A DNA stretch of 64,000 nucleotides, from the NCBI GenBank assembly GCA_944470555.2, contig OX104130.1, positions 48,145,491 through 48,209,490 of the forward strand. The letters are read 5' to 3'. This document shows, piece after piece, positions 23,800-37,459 of the stretch. Under the pieces are notes generated by a model. The model was not told the origin of the DNA, searched no databases, and saw only the letters and a list, made by a program, of their open reading frames with translations. Every line of letters starts with the position of its first letter. Within the stretch, counting starts at the first letter, position 1. A program made the translations under genes and the position numbers. The DNA is from Heterobilharzia americana (Eukaryota; Platyhelminthes; Trematoda; Strigeidida; Schistosomatidae).

Positions 23800-25040
23800 T
23801 TTGTTAGTTCTGATCCACATTAAAGTGCACATCTCAAACCAGCGCTAATTGAGTAATCACGTCCATGTGGACAAATTTTAAAATGTATCTCCGTGTTTGC
23901 CACGAAACCGTGACTGCGTACTGTGCCATTCTAAAGTTTATTGAGTGAATTTGTTGTTAAAGGTAAAGTTTGACAGAGGGGGGGGAGGGCGGTTACAAAT
24001 ATTTTATCTCAGCTGTGATTAACAGACAGCAGTTATCTGATTTCGTATGCTTCAAAGAAGCGGTGATGTATACGAATTCTTACTGTTATCAAATAATTGC
24101 AGTAAATGGGCTTATGAATACCGTGCAAGTATTTCATATTTTGTGCATAAGGGAAATACAAGGATATTCGATGAGCCTTCCAGTCATAGTTAAAAGTTTC
24201 AGAAAGTATCCTGATTTTACTCCTTATATTCCTTATACCTACTAGATGTATGGATTTCATCAAGGACTTTCCTAGTTGACGAAATCAGACTGTCAAAATA
24301 GAGCAGACCAACTGCAAATTCGCGCACAAGTCATACCATAGGTGCATTGCTGTGTGAAAGTGAAAACCTCGGTTTTCGAAGCATCTGACTGATACGATGC
24401 GGATGTTAAGAACTCATTTATGCTGCAACTAACTTTCGTGATATCTTCGTAACTGATGCCAGGTACATAGGGTGAGACAAATTTCCTAAACCAACATTGT
24501 CAATTGATCCCTAATCATAGCAACAGACTGTTCACTGATCTATGCAATTCACAGTGAGTTTCGGGAATTCACAAATAAAGCTATTACATGTAACACGGCA
24601 TTTATAATAACTGGTAATTCCCATGAAATTCATAAGTACAGTTTCATTGATCAACTAGAATCTTATTGCAAGACGAAGATACTAACATTGTGGTTACTTT
24701 ATTCAGTTACAATTACGACCGTTCCAAAGTTTTATGTGAGGCTGGAAATAGGGGGCTGCCTCAAATTGCATTTTAATTTCGTTCTATGCGTAAAATTTAG
24801 ATAACCAACATGAATAATTTTGATTGATGATAAGAGAAAGTGAACTGGAAAATGTCACTGTAAATCTTTTAAGGCTGAAGATAGTTCACTGACGTCACTT
24901 CAACAAACTTTTAACATTCACATCACACGTCTGGGTATTCGGATAAGCATATGTTAATCAATATGTATCAACAATGACACCAACTCAGGGGGATGTAAAA
25001 CATTTCAGCAGCCAAATAACAGAAATGCATAGCGTTAACA
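23800..25040. other. Stretch without a recognised gene
   Basis: Only short unconserved open frames, including overlapping antisense ones at 23970-24263. No recognised element. Confidence 0.45.
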
Positions 25041-25044
25041 GGAT

Positions 25045-25556
25045 TGACTTAAAGGCCATACTACAACTGCTGAAATGACCAATCAGGATTCGAGATTTTG
25101 CCTGGAAAAGTACTTCACAAAATACTGGATTGTAATTGGTTGTCTCATCAGTTGCTAGGGTAGCCTTTAAAGTCACTCGTTAACAGAAGTGAGTGATGTT
25201 AACTTAGGTTGCAACAGCTATAAACAAGCCTCTTTTTTAGTTATTTAGTCGCCATGGTGTATTGGCGTAGAAACAAGTGACTTTAAGGTCACCCTGGTAA
25301 CAACTGAAGTGACCAATTAGTCTCTTTATTTTGCGAAAACCTACCTTTCCAGCCAAGATGCAGAAACCTGATTGGTTGTTTCGATCATTGCTAGGGTAGC
25401 CCTTAAAGTCACTGTGACTTTAAGGGCGACTTCAAAGGCACCCAAGAAACTGCCGAGATAACCAATTACATTCCTATATTCCAAACTGCCTATCAGTAGA
25501 AATTCTGAAACCTTATTGATTATCTTAGCAGTCACTAGGATGGTCGCTAAAGTCAC
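25045..25556. repeat. Three tandem palindromic MITE-like units
   Basis: Three units of 132-143 bp (25045-25176, 25277-25412, 25414-25556) each begin with TGACTTTAAGG-like sequence and end with its reverse complement, CCTTTAAAGTCAC-like. Inside each unit, GACCAATTA-like sequence near one end mirrors TGATTGGTT-like sequence near the other, so every unit is a near-palindrome. The second and third units abut with one base between the terminal repeats (AAAGTCACTGTGACTTTAA). No transposase is nearby. Terminal inverted repeats and internal symmetry fit a non-autonomous DNA transposon, but a palindromic satellite is possible. Confidence 0.75.
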
Positions 25557-25559
25557 CAT

Positions 25560-26950
25560 CCTGTGTTCAGAAATATAGTTGTTATGTCAGCATTATACTT
25601 CATTATTTGACAGTGCCATCGTTTCTATGCTGGGTGTAAACGGATTTCATTCTTACTTTACCCACTAATTGAAGTAAAGTTTAATAATTCTCATATCTTG
25701 CCTTTTGGCTCTGTATAATTATGACAGTATATTGTACTTGCTTGTGTTTAGAAAGTGGGAACAAAATTTCTGGGACCATTTCACTGTTAAGCCACAACGT
25801 CTTCAGCAAAATATTCTGAATAAGCTAGATCACATTGCATCATACTTTGATAGTGATGTAAAGAAACACGGCATTCAACCTGTAGTACATTCGTTACAAA
25901 CATAGTCTGGATGTCTATAACTTATCTGCCAGTTCTATTGCTCTTTATCTTTCCGATTCACGAGGTTTCTTTAAACATGAGTCACCTAGTACTAAAGTTG
26001 GAATAATCGTCAACATTCAAATCTTTTAATTGTAATAACTAACAGGCAGCTTTACACAGAGAATGCAGAGCATCACTGGCGTCAAAATTGTTTTTAAGTG
26101 AAAACTACACTACACTTCATTCAAAATAGTGGTCCAAAGCCTATCCTGCTAAATTGTTTTCATGAAATTATTTAAACAACAATGAAGTTAGTTGCCACTA
26201 CTTAAAAAGAGTCTGTTAGTAAGTTTAGACCGTTCCGAAAGTGGCCGGCTGCTAACCGAGAAAAAGTTTAGGTACAGCTCTCAAAGGAATGGTATCTTTA
26301 AACATTATGAAGGAAGATTAATAGCAAAACCTCTGATAAATATATGGCTTGTGATAAACCACAAAAGTCACCAATTGCTTCGTCTGAGATGAGATTTATG
26401 TGTAATTTGGAATTAACGACGCCCAGAGATCAGCTCATGGAAAGTAAGTCAAACTAGATGATTCTCACTGCATTTCATTTTTCCGTATGATGTTCTGCAC
26501 GAACGCACCTCTAATTCCTTAATTAACTTTCAAACAACCATTTTTTTGCGTATGCTGAAATAACAGTTGTTTGCAGTGCTGATGGACAATTATATTTTCA
26601 GAAGCTGTGATCGACCTAGATTCAGTGCTTAGTGGAATTCAATAGCGAGCCTAATATGACAGGCTGAAGGAAATGCTGTTATATATTCCGAAAACATTCT
26701 TCGGTAGGTGATAACTAGTTAAAGTTTTTCGCCCATCAGCTTTTCCAGCAAACAATCATACCTCAGTGATTCATTTAATCACTTCCACCGTAATTGTTTG
26801 TTGTTTCACGAAATAGCCATGGGAAATAGATATGGAGTAGTTGTTTAGAGCAGAGCACTTTAGTCATTTCAAAACTCTTTATTCATCTCTAGAACGAACT
26901 GACTGCTTCGATAACTTAGTCAGGATATTCATTTTGGTGACTAGCAGTGG
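25560..26950. other. Stretch without a recognised gene
   Basis: No domain, repeat or RNA gene recognised; short open frames only. Confidence 0.45.
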
Positions 26951-26959
26951 AAAACAGGA

Positions 26960-27105
26960 AATGTGTTTCATCCACTTTGGGACTAGTCAGCTGGATGTAC
27001 CTGCGCCCCAGTGAGTGATGTTTCCACTGAGACTCGAATGCACCACACATTGCTTCAAATGCTAAGGCGTTATCCACTTAGCCACTGAGGCACAATAGGC
27101 ACCTG
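26960..27105 (-). repeat. tRNA-derived SINE-like repeat (Ser/Leu-tRNA type)
   Basis: The minus strand reads GCCTCAGTGGCTAAGTGGAT (A-box region), then GGTGCATTCGAGTCTC (B-box region), followed by a non-tRNA tail. The organisation resembles the 7.9-kb repeat. The long spacing between boxes is as in class II tRNAs, but the fold is not complete. Confidence 0.6.
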
Positions 27106-27109
27106 TTTT

Positions 27110-28690
27110 GCAGTGGGCATCCAAATAAGCTGAACTGAATTGCGATAAACTGTGATCTCTTTATATCATATAAAGAGACTGGTTACTCAAGTTGTTCTAG
27201 TATATTCGTTATATATATGCTCTGGATGTCTACAGCTTTATCTGACTCCACGTTTTAAGTTAAATAAACACTACATCACTATGAATAACAGTTTTCTGTC
27301 AGCATGGGCATTCATGATGACGGAAAACTGCTACGCCTACTTACGTAATTATACAGTGAATACTGATGCTTCGAATTGAAAGTGCATTATTCCTCCCTGC
27401 AATTTACGGGAGCAATAATATATTATGAACCATATCAGCAATAAATGAAAATAAGTGCCTATTCGTAAACAGCTAATAATCGTTACAAATTTCAGGACCA
27501 TTAATCCTTGGTTTATAGATAAACACATCTTTTTATACACACCTTAAACGACATCAAACAGGATACCTACGTAATTGAGACACATTTAAGTAGTATTGCA
27601 TTTATTGCATCGGACGTCGTTTAATTGGTGCCACGCTTCCAGTAGACAATGATAATTTCATATATACTGTCAACAAAACCGGTGTACGGGAAACGCTTGC
27701 TTACGTAACTTAAACAGATGTATGTCAACAGTTAACAACAAGAAATCAGTGAGATGAAATTATGCATTTTTAAGCTAATTATTATTTATAAAGATCACAA
27801 ATTTTTATTCCCCTTCATTTCAGACTTGATAGGGACCCATCAGTTACTGCAACACCACTCTATATTCTGGAATATAGACGTATCTTGAAAGTGCTGCAAA
27901 AAGGAAATATTTTCATGTAAAAGAAAGAAAGAAGTCACTCAAATCCCATTTTTGATGGCCCTGAGAAGGGCCTTTTTTTTCGTTCTCTTCCCGTTGCGAA
28001 TTATAAATTCACTTATCCTACAGTTATTTTGATCTGAAATGTGAAAGTGAAATGGACAGCTGTGGGAGCTAAAGATGCAAATTACCTGTTTTAGCGAAGT
28101 CTCTTCTAATTCTCAGTTGTATTCTCTTCTAAACCAGATTAACCCCACCATGATGGGCACTTGAGACAAAAACTTCTTGGGTGTGGATTCTATGAGCAGA
28201 ATAAATAGAATATAGTATGAACATGGCATGTTATCTATGTACCGGCATGCGGAATAGAGGTCGGTGTATCATTTTGGAAGCATACCTCATAAGCTCATTG
28301 GAAAACGTAGATCTCCACTTCGTTTACATCCACATGGTCTATTGCCCTAAAGTTCCGAGTGACCAACATAGTAATTCTGCACTGGTGCATTGTTCTGCTC
28401 ATTCTCCCGCACCAGTCGGCAGAGAGGAACATGAACTGCCTCTAAAGGATATTTCTTTCTACAAAATACTTAAATATGTGCCTGCATGGCAAACTGTGCT
28501 CTGACCGAAACCTGCAGTTACACGTTATAAGTTCTGGGGAGACAAGAACTAATCCCATGATATCCTATACAATTCATTCTGCAGAATAACTTCCATCAAA
28601 AGCTTCGATTTGGATATTCTTTTCAACAAGTGAACATGTGGCAGGCGTCACGTTGTAGAAATCTGAAGTGAAGGTAGTATGATCACCCAG
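27110..28690. other. Stretch without a recognised gene
   Basis: Open frames at 27152-27379 and 28217-28504 (plus) have no recognisable similarity. No element ends identified. Confidence 0.4.
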
Positions 28691-28699
28691 TTCAGATTA

Positions 28700-30060
28700 A
28701 ATGTTTCAGTCCCGCAGCAGCTTCTGAATCCTCCCCTGAATCCAGTGACCATTACGCAGCATAAGGCTTGGTATTGCACGACGTACTGGGATTTTTAGGG
28801 ACAACTTATGGAGCTTCAGTTTACGATACGTGGTTTCGGCGAAGTTGGCGTTGTTTTGTTCCAAAAGTACTCCTTGTGGGCAGTAAGCAGCAGACCACTC
28901 GTGCTTACGAGGTAAGAAAACAAGTACCTGTAAAACGTTGTCTCCATAGGCTCTACTTGAAAAACGCATCTTTCGTAGCTAAACAAAAATGTAATCCATT
29001 CACTGACGTTAACCTGTCTATTTTCTTGCGCACAACAGTAAAGAAGTACTGAAGCACCTGGGACCGTAACCTTTGCAAACGTAGATAATTTGGTACACAG
29101 GCTTACCTTTTTGATCACGTTGCGAATGATATGCACACGACACAATAAGTGATATGGGTGGAAAAGCTTTGCATAATGCAGATGCGGTCGCAGGTCGGTT
29201 ATCTGTTATGAAAGCACCCACTCTATACCTTCCAATAACATTTCCAAAAGAGCAAAGAAATGTACACTCAGTTCCGCTGTCTCGCTGCTTATGAAAGCTA
29301 AAACTATGGGAACAGCCATGAAGTTGATAGGATCGAACTGGTGGAGGAAAATATTCTCATTATTCGTTTTGTAGGTGCCGTCGAGACCCAGAGGATCACG
29401 ACAACTTTTGGCAAATTTCAGCTGGTCCACTGTGACGAAGAAAAGGTATTTCAGGTCTCCGTCCTCAGTGATACAGAAGGATGCCGATCCACCTTGAATG
29501 ACTACGTTCTCCTGCAATTTGTTATAACTGCCTGCAACAAAATAGTTTCAAGGGAAAATTCAAATACTGGTCAAATTACACTGAGCGAAGAGACGATAAC
29601 GCATATTGAACACATCCAGATTATTCAGCCGTTTGCAACATTAAATGCAGCCATGCCAAATATTAGCAACGACCTTATGCTGTCCAACTCAACTCTCGTC
29701 AACTTTGTGCTCCTAGAGAATTGCAGGGGTGACTGTTAGTTAACAATTACCGAGTTGCTGTCCAGAAGCCTTCTAAAGACTCCACCAGTACGAACGCTAG
29801 ACAAGAGCATTTCATGGATATTTTGTAAAACACATATTGAAAACAAATCGAACTGACCTTCTTGTCACTAGACCATTTATCGGCTAACGTCCACTAACAC
29901 TCCAACAAACAAACTTGTTTTAGGTTTTTCGATTATCTTGCAAATGTGAATCTCTCACAACGTAATGCGTTTACGTCAGCTTCTCATAATCCTTCAAGGC
30001 GTCCTTTAAAGATTTGAAACACGCAAACGTGGTGAGACAGAAACGTTCCATAAAGATTGA
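28700..30060 (-). pseudogene. MULE-type transposase relic
   Basis: Minus-strand frames together show a Mutator-like transposase. A possible N-terminal part (SLKDALKDYEKLT, then YVVRDS) lies near 29.93-30.03 kb. The DDE RNase H fold follows: LGLDGTYKTN with the first catalytic Asp near 29382, the PINFMAVPIVLAFISSETAE block, and AFITDNRPATASALCKAFPP with the second Asp near 29203. The HIIRNVIKK element follows in another frame near 29.12 kb, so there is a frameshift near 29.14 kb. Several stops interrupt the N-terminal part. I could not identify the terminal inverted repeats. Confidence 0.75.
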
Positions 30061-31070
30061 TTCAATCTTGGTTACAACACTTCAGGGGTTTCGTCGCTCA
30101 TCATGGAAATAAGGTAACCCTTCCTCAGTTCTCTCTGTTTGAAAGTGCTTTCCAATTTCGTGCAACCAATCACGTGGGCAGATTCACTATCCATTTTGGT
30201 TTGAGGACAAGTTGCACAGGTAGTGGTGTGAAGAGGGTAGAAAATGACACATAAAAAGTTGTTAGGTATGGAGCTTGAAGAAGAGGCTATTGGAAACAGT
30301 TGTTCATTCAAATTATTCTTGTTCTGAATATAACTACCGTTTGAATAGTTAGCTTGTATCACAGATTTTTATGTTGGTAGGATGAATTTACACCACCAAA
30401 ATTAAGTATGCTTTTCTATTTGTTCACCTCTGGAAGAAAGTACCTACAAACTACCCGATAATCTACCAACAACCAGTCGCTACATCTCGTTGCTTGTAGT
30501 ACTGTTACTATTATCATTATTTAGATCCTATTATTATTATTTCTTTGAAAATATTGTACAAGGAGTAAACTTGTTGGGGTACTGAGTGCTAAGAATTCCA
30601 CACCGTATGGAACAAACTGTCTGGAACAAAGTAATTATTATCACTACTGTTATTATGATTATTTTCTGTACTGATAAGACATTGTATATTCGATTTGAAA
30701 GGATATTCGCCGGTGTGTATATGTGTGTGACCATTCAGAGTTAATGGGACTTGTATTCCTAATTTGTGGAATATCAAAATTTTAGGTATGCTAAAATGTC
30801 AACGAAACACTTTCACTTGACTTTCGACTGGCAGTTGTCAAAGAATTGATATACAATACTTTCCTAAATGTTGTATAGTGTGTCCCAACAACTGGTTGGT
30901 GCAATATTTGTGGAATTCACCTTGTTACTTATAAGTAGACAAGTTAAACCTACAAGTTTTAGAAGGGGTGACTTGAAGTAGCGGAGATTACAAATCAAGA
31001 TGTAACTGATAAATGTTCACCTTTCACTACAGATATTGTGTTGCGACACTCATCATCAGCACTGAAATAT

Positions 31071-31758
31071 TTGAATAACGTAGTTAGAAGACGTAAGTTA
31101 TCTGAAAAGTGTGGTGTATTTGCGCTATACATTTCGAACAATCTGATCATATATTTACTTGTTAAGGCGTTTTATATGAAAACTGAAAGTGTAGGAAGGA
31201 CAAATATGACATAAAGGAATTTAATAATGAGAAAGATAATGAAGAGAAAACGATAAGATTTGAAGATAATCTTGGTAATACGATAAGATAAGCGTTACCA
31301 AGGTAGGTTTAGCGTAAGGACAAGGTGTTTTTGAACACACAACGAGGGCTTACATTTGTGTATGGTTAGGGTTTCAACAAACCTAAATATGCGCCCGTGA
31401 CAGTTTCTATAGAAAATTGTAAAGGCTGTTTTACTACTAATTCTGTAACTATTACCAATATGTTTTGCAATGGATGATGGTTGTCTGTCATCTGAGCTAA
31501 GCGATGTTTGTGAACCCAGCCACTTTTGTCACCGTTTTGGGACATGTATCCTTACCCACAAGTCTTCAAATCTTATCGTTTTCTCTTCATTATCTTTCTC
31601 ATTATTAAATTCCTTTATGTCATATTTGTCCTTCCTACACTTTCAGTTTTCATATAAAACGCCTTAACAAGTAAATATATGATCAGATTGTTCGAAATGT
31701 ATAGCGCAAATACATCAAACTTTTCAGATAATCTAGGTCTTCTAATTACGTTATACAA
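31071..31758. repeat. Large near-perfect inverted repeat (196-bp arms, 296-bp spacer)
   Basis: The left arm 31071-31266 and the right arm 31563-31758 are reverse complements over their full length with few mismatches, mostly at the outer edge. The spacer shows no recognised gene. A motif just outside the left arm (GACACTCATCATCAGCACTG, 31036-31055) is shared with the PLE terminal repeats at 60.5 and 52.7 kb. That suggests the structure is a pair of inverted PLE-type terminal repeats. Confidence 0.85.
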
Positions 31759-31769
31759 ATCCATATAAG

Positions 31770-33960
31770 GGACTAGCTTGAGGTGTTTAAAAAGGGCGCT
31801 ACTGGAACTACTTCTAAATGTTTTTAAATACTACTTGTTTCCAAAATATTAACCTAAAAGTGTCACAAGCTGAATCGCATGTGTGCTGTTAATGGCTTAT
31901 AAAAATACTAGTGGCATTGAGGCATTCAAACCAGCTTGAAAGGTTTCACCTTATTAGTTTGGTTACAGCTCAGATATAAAAAGATAGTCATAACGCTTTC
32001 AAGTATACAGGGACTAAGGGAACTTGAAAATCCCTGAGAGTTTGGCACCATTCATTCCTACACGTACAGCATAACGACATCAGAAGTATACACAACATAT
32101 TATAAACTCCAAAGAGCCAAATGTTAACTACTTATAATGGAAGTCACTATGTGTATTGTTCAGCTTTATAAAATGAAAATAGTCAATGAATCCAACAACT
32201 ATGTGAGCACATAGATAATCCATAGTATCCAACACGTATCGATTCCAAAGTTTGCAATTACTTGAGAACCTAATACTTTGATTGACTGTAAACTGTATGT
32301 TGAACTTAATTACATTTGGTTTAGTGGAGATAAGATGTTCAGTACTGAAAAGAGAGGTGAATAGAACCAGCTGAAAACTAGTATTCCATTAGATATGTGT
32401 TAAGACATGAATTCACTTGATGTATTGAATGCTTAATTCAATATCATACGGATATGAAAAACTTTGAAGCATTAGGGAATAACTCATTGTCCTTTCCTTC
32501 CTCTGAAGATTGTATTTCAGGTTTCGTTTATGGCACTTGCCTTTCGCAAGTTGAAGACTTTTGCTCTGGCAAGAAAGAAAGAAAATCTCCTTAACTATAT
32601 GAAGCCTTTGTTGTTAAGTCTCACTGAAGAAGAATGTTGAATTAAGGACATGAATCAGCTAGTTGATCCTCTTCGCAGATTTCTTGATAGTACATACAAT
32701 AGTCGACAGACTTAGATAGAACAATAGGTCATGTGTTCAAATCTTGCTTTATCTAGTTCTTCCTGAGCAACTGTGTAGTATTACACTCCTTGAAATAACA
32801 AGTGTGGCTCATAACCTATTGCAGAAATGCGTTCCGAGTTGAGTTATATTACTAATAAATCACACAGACAGCTACATCAGTTACCATTCAGTGACCAATT
32901 CGTGTCCATGTCAAGATGCTTCAGGAATGTATTTAAGACTACTGAAAAGTATGACGATGATGGACATTAGTTTCGACTGTAACTGAAGTCACATGCATGT
33001 CTTTCGCCACGTTGTGCCTGATTAACCTTTGAGGATTATTTCTCTGAAAAGTTTTGGTAGGAACCTAATTATTCGACAAGGGATAAACCAACATGGTACG
33101 TGAGTATAGCAGAGATTCTCTTTCAAGTTGTAAAACGTGGTTTCTTATACTATATCAACAAAAATCGCAACCACTTCACTTATTGGGCTGATGCGAAAAA
33201 ATCTCTTTTTTCAAATCTCATTTGAATTTCCCGGGAAGCAGCACTTAGGAAAGATCTGAACCGATACTGTGGGTTTTGCGCAGAAAAAGTCAAGCTGCTA
33301 AGGTAACAAAGCTGCTACGATATTCACCAATATATTTTTGTTATTATCAGACTAATGATAAGCAATTTCTTCAAATATCTTCACCCGATATTTGATGCGA
33401 GTTTGTGTCCTTATTAGTGTATGTCAGCTGAGAGTAAAGTGCGTAATTGGTTTACTCAGAGAGTTGTAACCCATAGTATCAATGGAATCAGAAGTTAAAA
33501 CAGTTACTTGTCGATAACACTGAATGAATGTAGCGTTATTTAGCTGCCTAGGTGGAGTGCAGGAAATTTGAGTCACTGGATTCTAATCCAGATATTGAAT
33601 AACTCACAAGGTCCTGAGCTCAACTTTGTTTAGGGTTCGAGTTAGACAGTGTTGAGGAGTATAAACTGCTTGAAACTGCCATTCAGTATATCGTGATTTC
33701 CAGGGAAGTGATCCAACTATGTCAGCATTTACTTCTGTACGAAGTTGAGAATCTTACTGAACATAACCATAGTGCAAAGTGTACTTTCGCTCAATATATG
33801 AAAGATGTCATTTAATCTTAAGATAGTTTAAATTACTGTGCTGAAATTGTTGTAACTATATTTTGTATGTGGACGTCTCATAACATCTGGGTTATTTGTA
33901 CATTAGACTGGTGGGTGATCAAACTGGTTACTTAGTTCACAATTTCGACTGAATCTGCTT
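31770..33960. other. Stretch without a recognised gene
   Basis: No open frame above 60 codons and no recognised repeat. Confidence 0.5.
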
Positions 33961-33981
33961 AACCAGTAACTAATTCACGGT

Positions 33982-36900
33982 TAAATAGTCCACTAGTTAC
34001 TAGCGGGTCCTAAGCCCAAACAAAGAGGGAAGTTTGGGCATATGGCTAGCAATCCCACCCCGTCAAATAAATCCAACTGCTAAACAAACTTCAAAGCACA
34101 AACGAAATATAAAAAATAATAACAAAATTACTCCTCGCTGGAATCGGAGAGGCGAAATGACTCCGGTTGGTGAAAGCCTTCCTTCGGGAAGCCAATTCAC
34201 AGGCCCATGTGTCTTCTCTTCTCTCGATGAAAGCGAAAGTAAACGTGGGAACATGGAATGTCTGCACCACGTTTGAACCCAGCAAGGCAGCCCACATTGC
34301 AAACGAGATCAAGAGGTATCACATTGAAGTGCTAGGAATTGGCGAAAGCAGATGGAGTGGAAGTGGACTCTCCAAACTGTCAACTGCAGAATCAATAATC
34401 TACTCCGACATTGTCACACAGACGACAACCACGAGCACACTGAGTTCTCGAGTGGCTATCATCATGTCCCCAACAGCACCAAAGGCTCTCATGCAGTGGG
34501 AACCAATCTCCTCATGCAGGATCATGACAGCAAGATGGATTCAACTCAAAGGCAAGGAAGGTCACAATCATACAATGCTACATACACTACGCTATGCACC
34601 TACAAGTAATGCAGACGAAGAGAAGAAGGAGGAATTCTACAGACAACTGCAATCAACACTGGACAAGACCACAACTCAGTTGGCGACATCAAAATTCTAA
34701 TGGCTGGGGTGACATGAATGCCAAACTGCATGGAGCGGAAAACACAGGAAGAGAACTAACTATGGGCCGAGAAGCGCTAGGTGAGGTGATGAACGAGAAT
34801 GGAGAATTGTTTGCGGAATTCTGTGCATTCAACGATTTGGTGATTGGAGTCAGTCAGGCAGTGTGTTCAAGCACAAGGATATCCACAAAGCCAGCGACAT
34901 GGATTTGATTTCACCAGACAACAGGACACACTGAAAATCAAATCGATTTTATCTCAATCTCAAGAAAGTGGAGATGCAGCCCACTTGACACAAGGTCAAG
35001 AAGAGGAGCAGATGTAGGCTTACATCACTCACTATCTAGTGCAAGGAACCTACCTTCAAAATCAAGTTAACAGCCTTCAAGGAAGCTGGTGGTAGACCAC
35101 AGTTCAAGTACAACACCCAGAACAGAAACTGCACTGAAGGACGAAACTACAAAGGACATCTTCACATCAGTCAGCCATCAAGACAAAATGGGAGATATCA
35201 ACCAACATCCCTGAAGAAACCTGTGTGGATGAACACTGGAAGTCCTTGAAAGAGATGTGGAAAGAAACCTGCATAACCGTGTTAGGAAGGAAGAAGAAAG
35301 AAGATAAGGAATGGATCTCGATGGACACATGGAAGCTGATAGAGCAGGGAGAGGAGGATGGTGAAGCAGAAGATAAACCAGTGCAAGGCTGCACAACGAG
35401 AAGAGGAACTGAGTACAATGTATAAAACACTTCACTGGACAAAGAAGTGAAGAAGAGTGCGCACAGAGATAAAAGACACTTCTACGACACACTTGCAAGT
35501 GAAGCAGAACAGACTGCAGGTAGGAGAGATAGAGACCTGACAACATTGTATCAAATAACCAGGTTACTGTCTATCTGGAAGAGACCAACACAGATGAAAC
35601 CAATAAAAGATGATGAAGGAAGTTTAATTACCAAAGAGGAGGAACAAAGGAAATGATGGGCCGACCACTTCAAGAAGCTCTTGAATCAACCACCAGCACC
35701 ACCACCACCACCTGCACTTCGTCCAGAAATACCACCAGCACCCTAGCCACAGAACTACAAGTGAACATAAATCCTCCAACGAAAGTCGAAGTCCTGAGCG
35801 CCATAAAACTACTGAAATGCGGGAAAGCAGCGGGACCAGATGGAATCCCGCCAGAAGCACAGAGAACAGATGCAGAGACAGACAACAGCGGACATGCACA
35901 CACCGCACCACTAATGCAGCAGGTGTGGAAGGAAGAGAAGGTACCTGGTGATTGAAAGAAGGGTTACCTTGTCAAACTCCCGAAGAAGGGAGACCTCAGT
36001 GTTTGCAAGAACTGGCGTGCAATCACGCTCCTGTCCACCCAAATCCAGCAAAATATTAAGCCGCATCATCCTGGAGAGACTAAATGATGCACTGGATTCA
36101 AAACGACAACTGGAACAGACTGGCTGGATTCAGGAAGTACAAATCATGTGCAGACCAAATTGCAACGCTTCACATCATCATAGAACAGAGCACAGAATGG
36201 CACTCAACTCTTCACCTTACCTCAACTTCATCGACTTTGAAAGGCATTCGTTAGCGTCAACCGACAAGTAAGTTGGCAGTTGCTCCAACATTACAGAATA
36301 CCGCAAACCTTTATCAGCCTCATTCAACAACTAGCTATATGAAGACGCCACATGTCGGCCAAGTAATTCACAATGGACAGCTCAGTAATGCCTCTGAAGT
36401 GAAGACAGAAGTAAAACAAGGCTGCCTACTATCACCCATTATATTCCTGATTGTGTTGTGGTCGAACAGTGAGGAGCTGTGAGAGGAGGGGGATTCGCTG
36501 GACCGCGGAAAATGACCTAGAAGACTTGGATTTCGTCAATGATGACTTGTGTCTAATGTCTTTTCGCACAAACTTGAAGATGTACAGGTGAAAACTAACA
36601 AGTTGACAGAAGAGTCAAGGCAGCGAAGATGGGACTTCAAGTGAATATAGAGAAGACAGAGGTGATGAAGATACCCAACCAACAACACCACCATCACCAC
36701 CACCACCACCACCAACAACAACAACAAACTCCAATCACTATCAACGGGAGAAACTTAAAGGAAGTAGCCTCCTTCACCTACATCTATCTAGGAAGCACTG
36801 TTTCAACTACACGTGGCGGCACAGGCACAGACGAGGATGTCAAAGTCAGGATCGGAAATACAGCAAGACAGGCCTTCATTAGCCTGAAACCAGTGTGGAG

Positions 36901-37450
36901 ATCTTCTGCACTCACCACAAAGCGTGAACAACATCCGGATTTTCAACACCAATTCAGTCAAGTCGGTGCTTCTGTGTGATGCGTCAGAGACTTGGCGCCT
37001 TACGAAATGCATTCCCAACTAACCACAGACATTCATCAACAACTGCCACCCACGCTGGCTTGTTACTGAAGATCAGATGGATTGCCAGACTAGTAAGAAT
37101 AAGCAACAAGGAACTCTCGACTGGAAAGGAAACAACCAACAACCCGTCGCTCAACAAATATGCAGTTGAAGGCAGTGGAGATGGATTGGGTCGGGTATAC
37201 AGTGAGAAGGCTGACTGGGGACATCACGCGTCAGGTCAGTTGCTCGAGTGGAACCCCGATGGGAAGCGACGAGTTGGGCATCCGTGTCGAGGGTGACATG
37301 GAGGAGATGGTGCGAGGAGGAAATGAGAGCTTATGGGTTGTCGTGGATCCAGGTTCAAAAGATTTCAGAGAAGAGAGTGGAGTGGAGACGTGCTACTGAT
37401 GCCCTATGTTCCATTAGGAACCCAAGGGACTAATAATAATAATAATAATT
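33982..37450 (+). mobile_element. RTE-clade retrotransposon, copy 3 (full-length, riddled with microduplications)
   Basis: Full-length relative of copy 2, from the CTAGTTACTAGCGGG 5' signature to the TAA repeats. Endonuclease (GTWNV, GESRW, DMNAKL), RT (AGPDGIPPEA near 35.83 kb, LDFVNDD in place of the FADD box near 36.53 kb) and C-terminal blocks are all recognisable, but in many frames. Compared with copy 2 it carries dozens of 3-8 bp insertions, many of them tandem duplications of adjacent bases, such as CTTCCTTCGGG for CTTCGGG and CTTCTCTTCTCTCG for CTTCTCTCG. The insertion sizes do not preserve frame. AATTCACGGT (33972-33981) and AATTCGCGGT (37447-37456) flank the element as a likely target-site duplication. 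Confidence 0.92.
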
Positions 37451-37459
37451 CGCGGTAGA

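Noticed and set aside
36670..36730. His/Gln-rich peptide (CAC/CAA run) as a metal-binding domain
   Set aside because: It is a microsatellite in the RTE C-terminal region, shorter in copy 2, and lies within a frameshifted copy.
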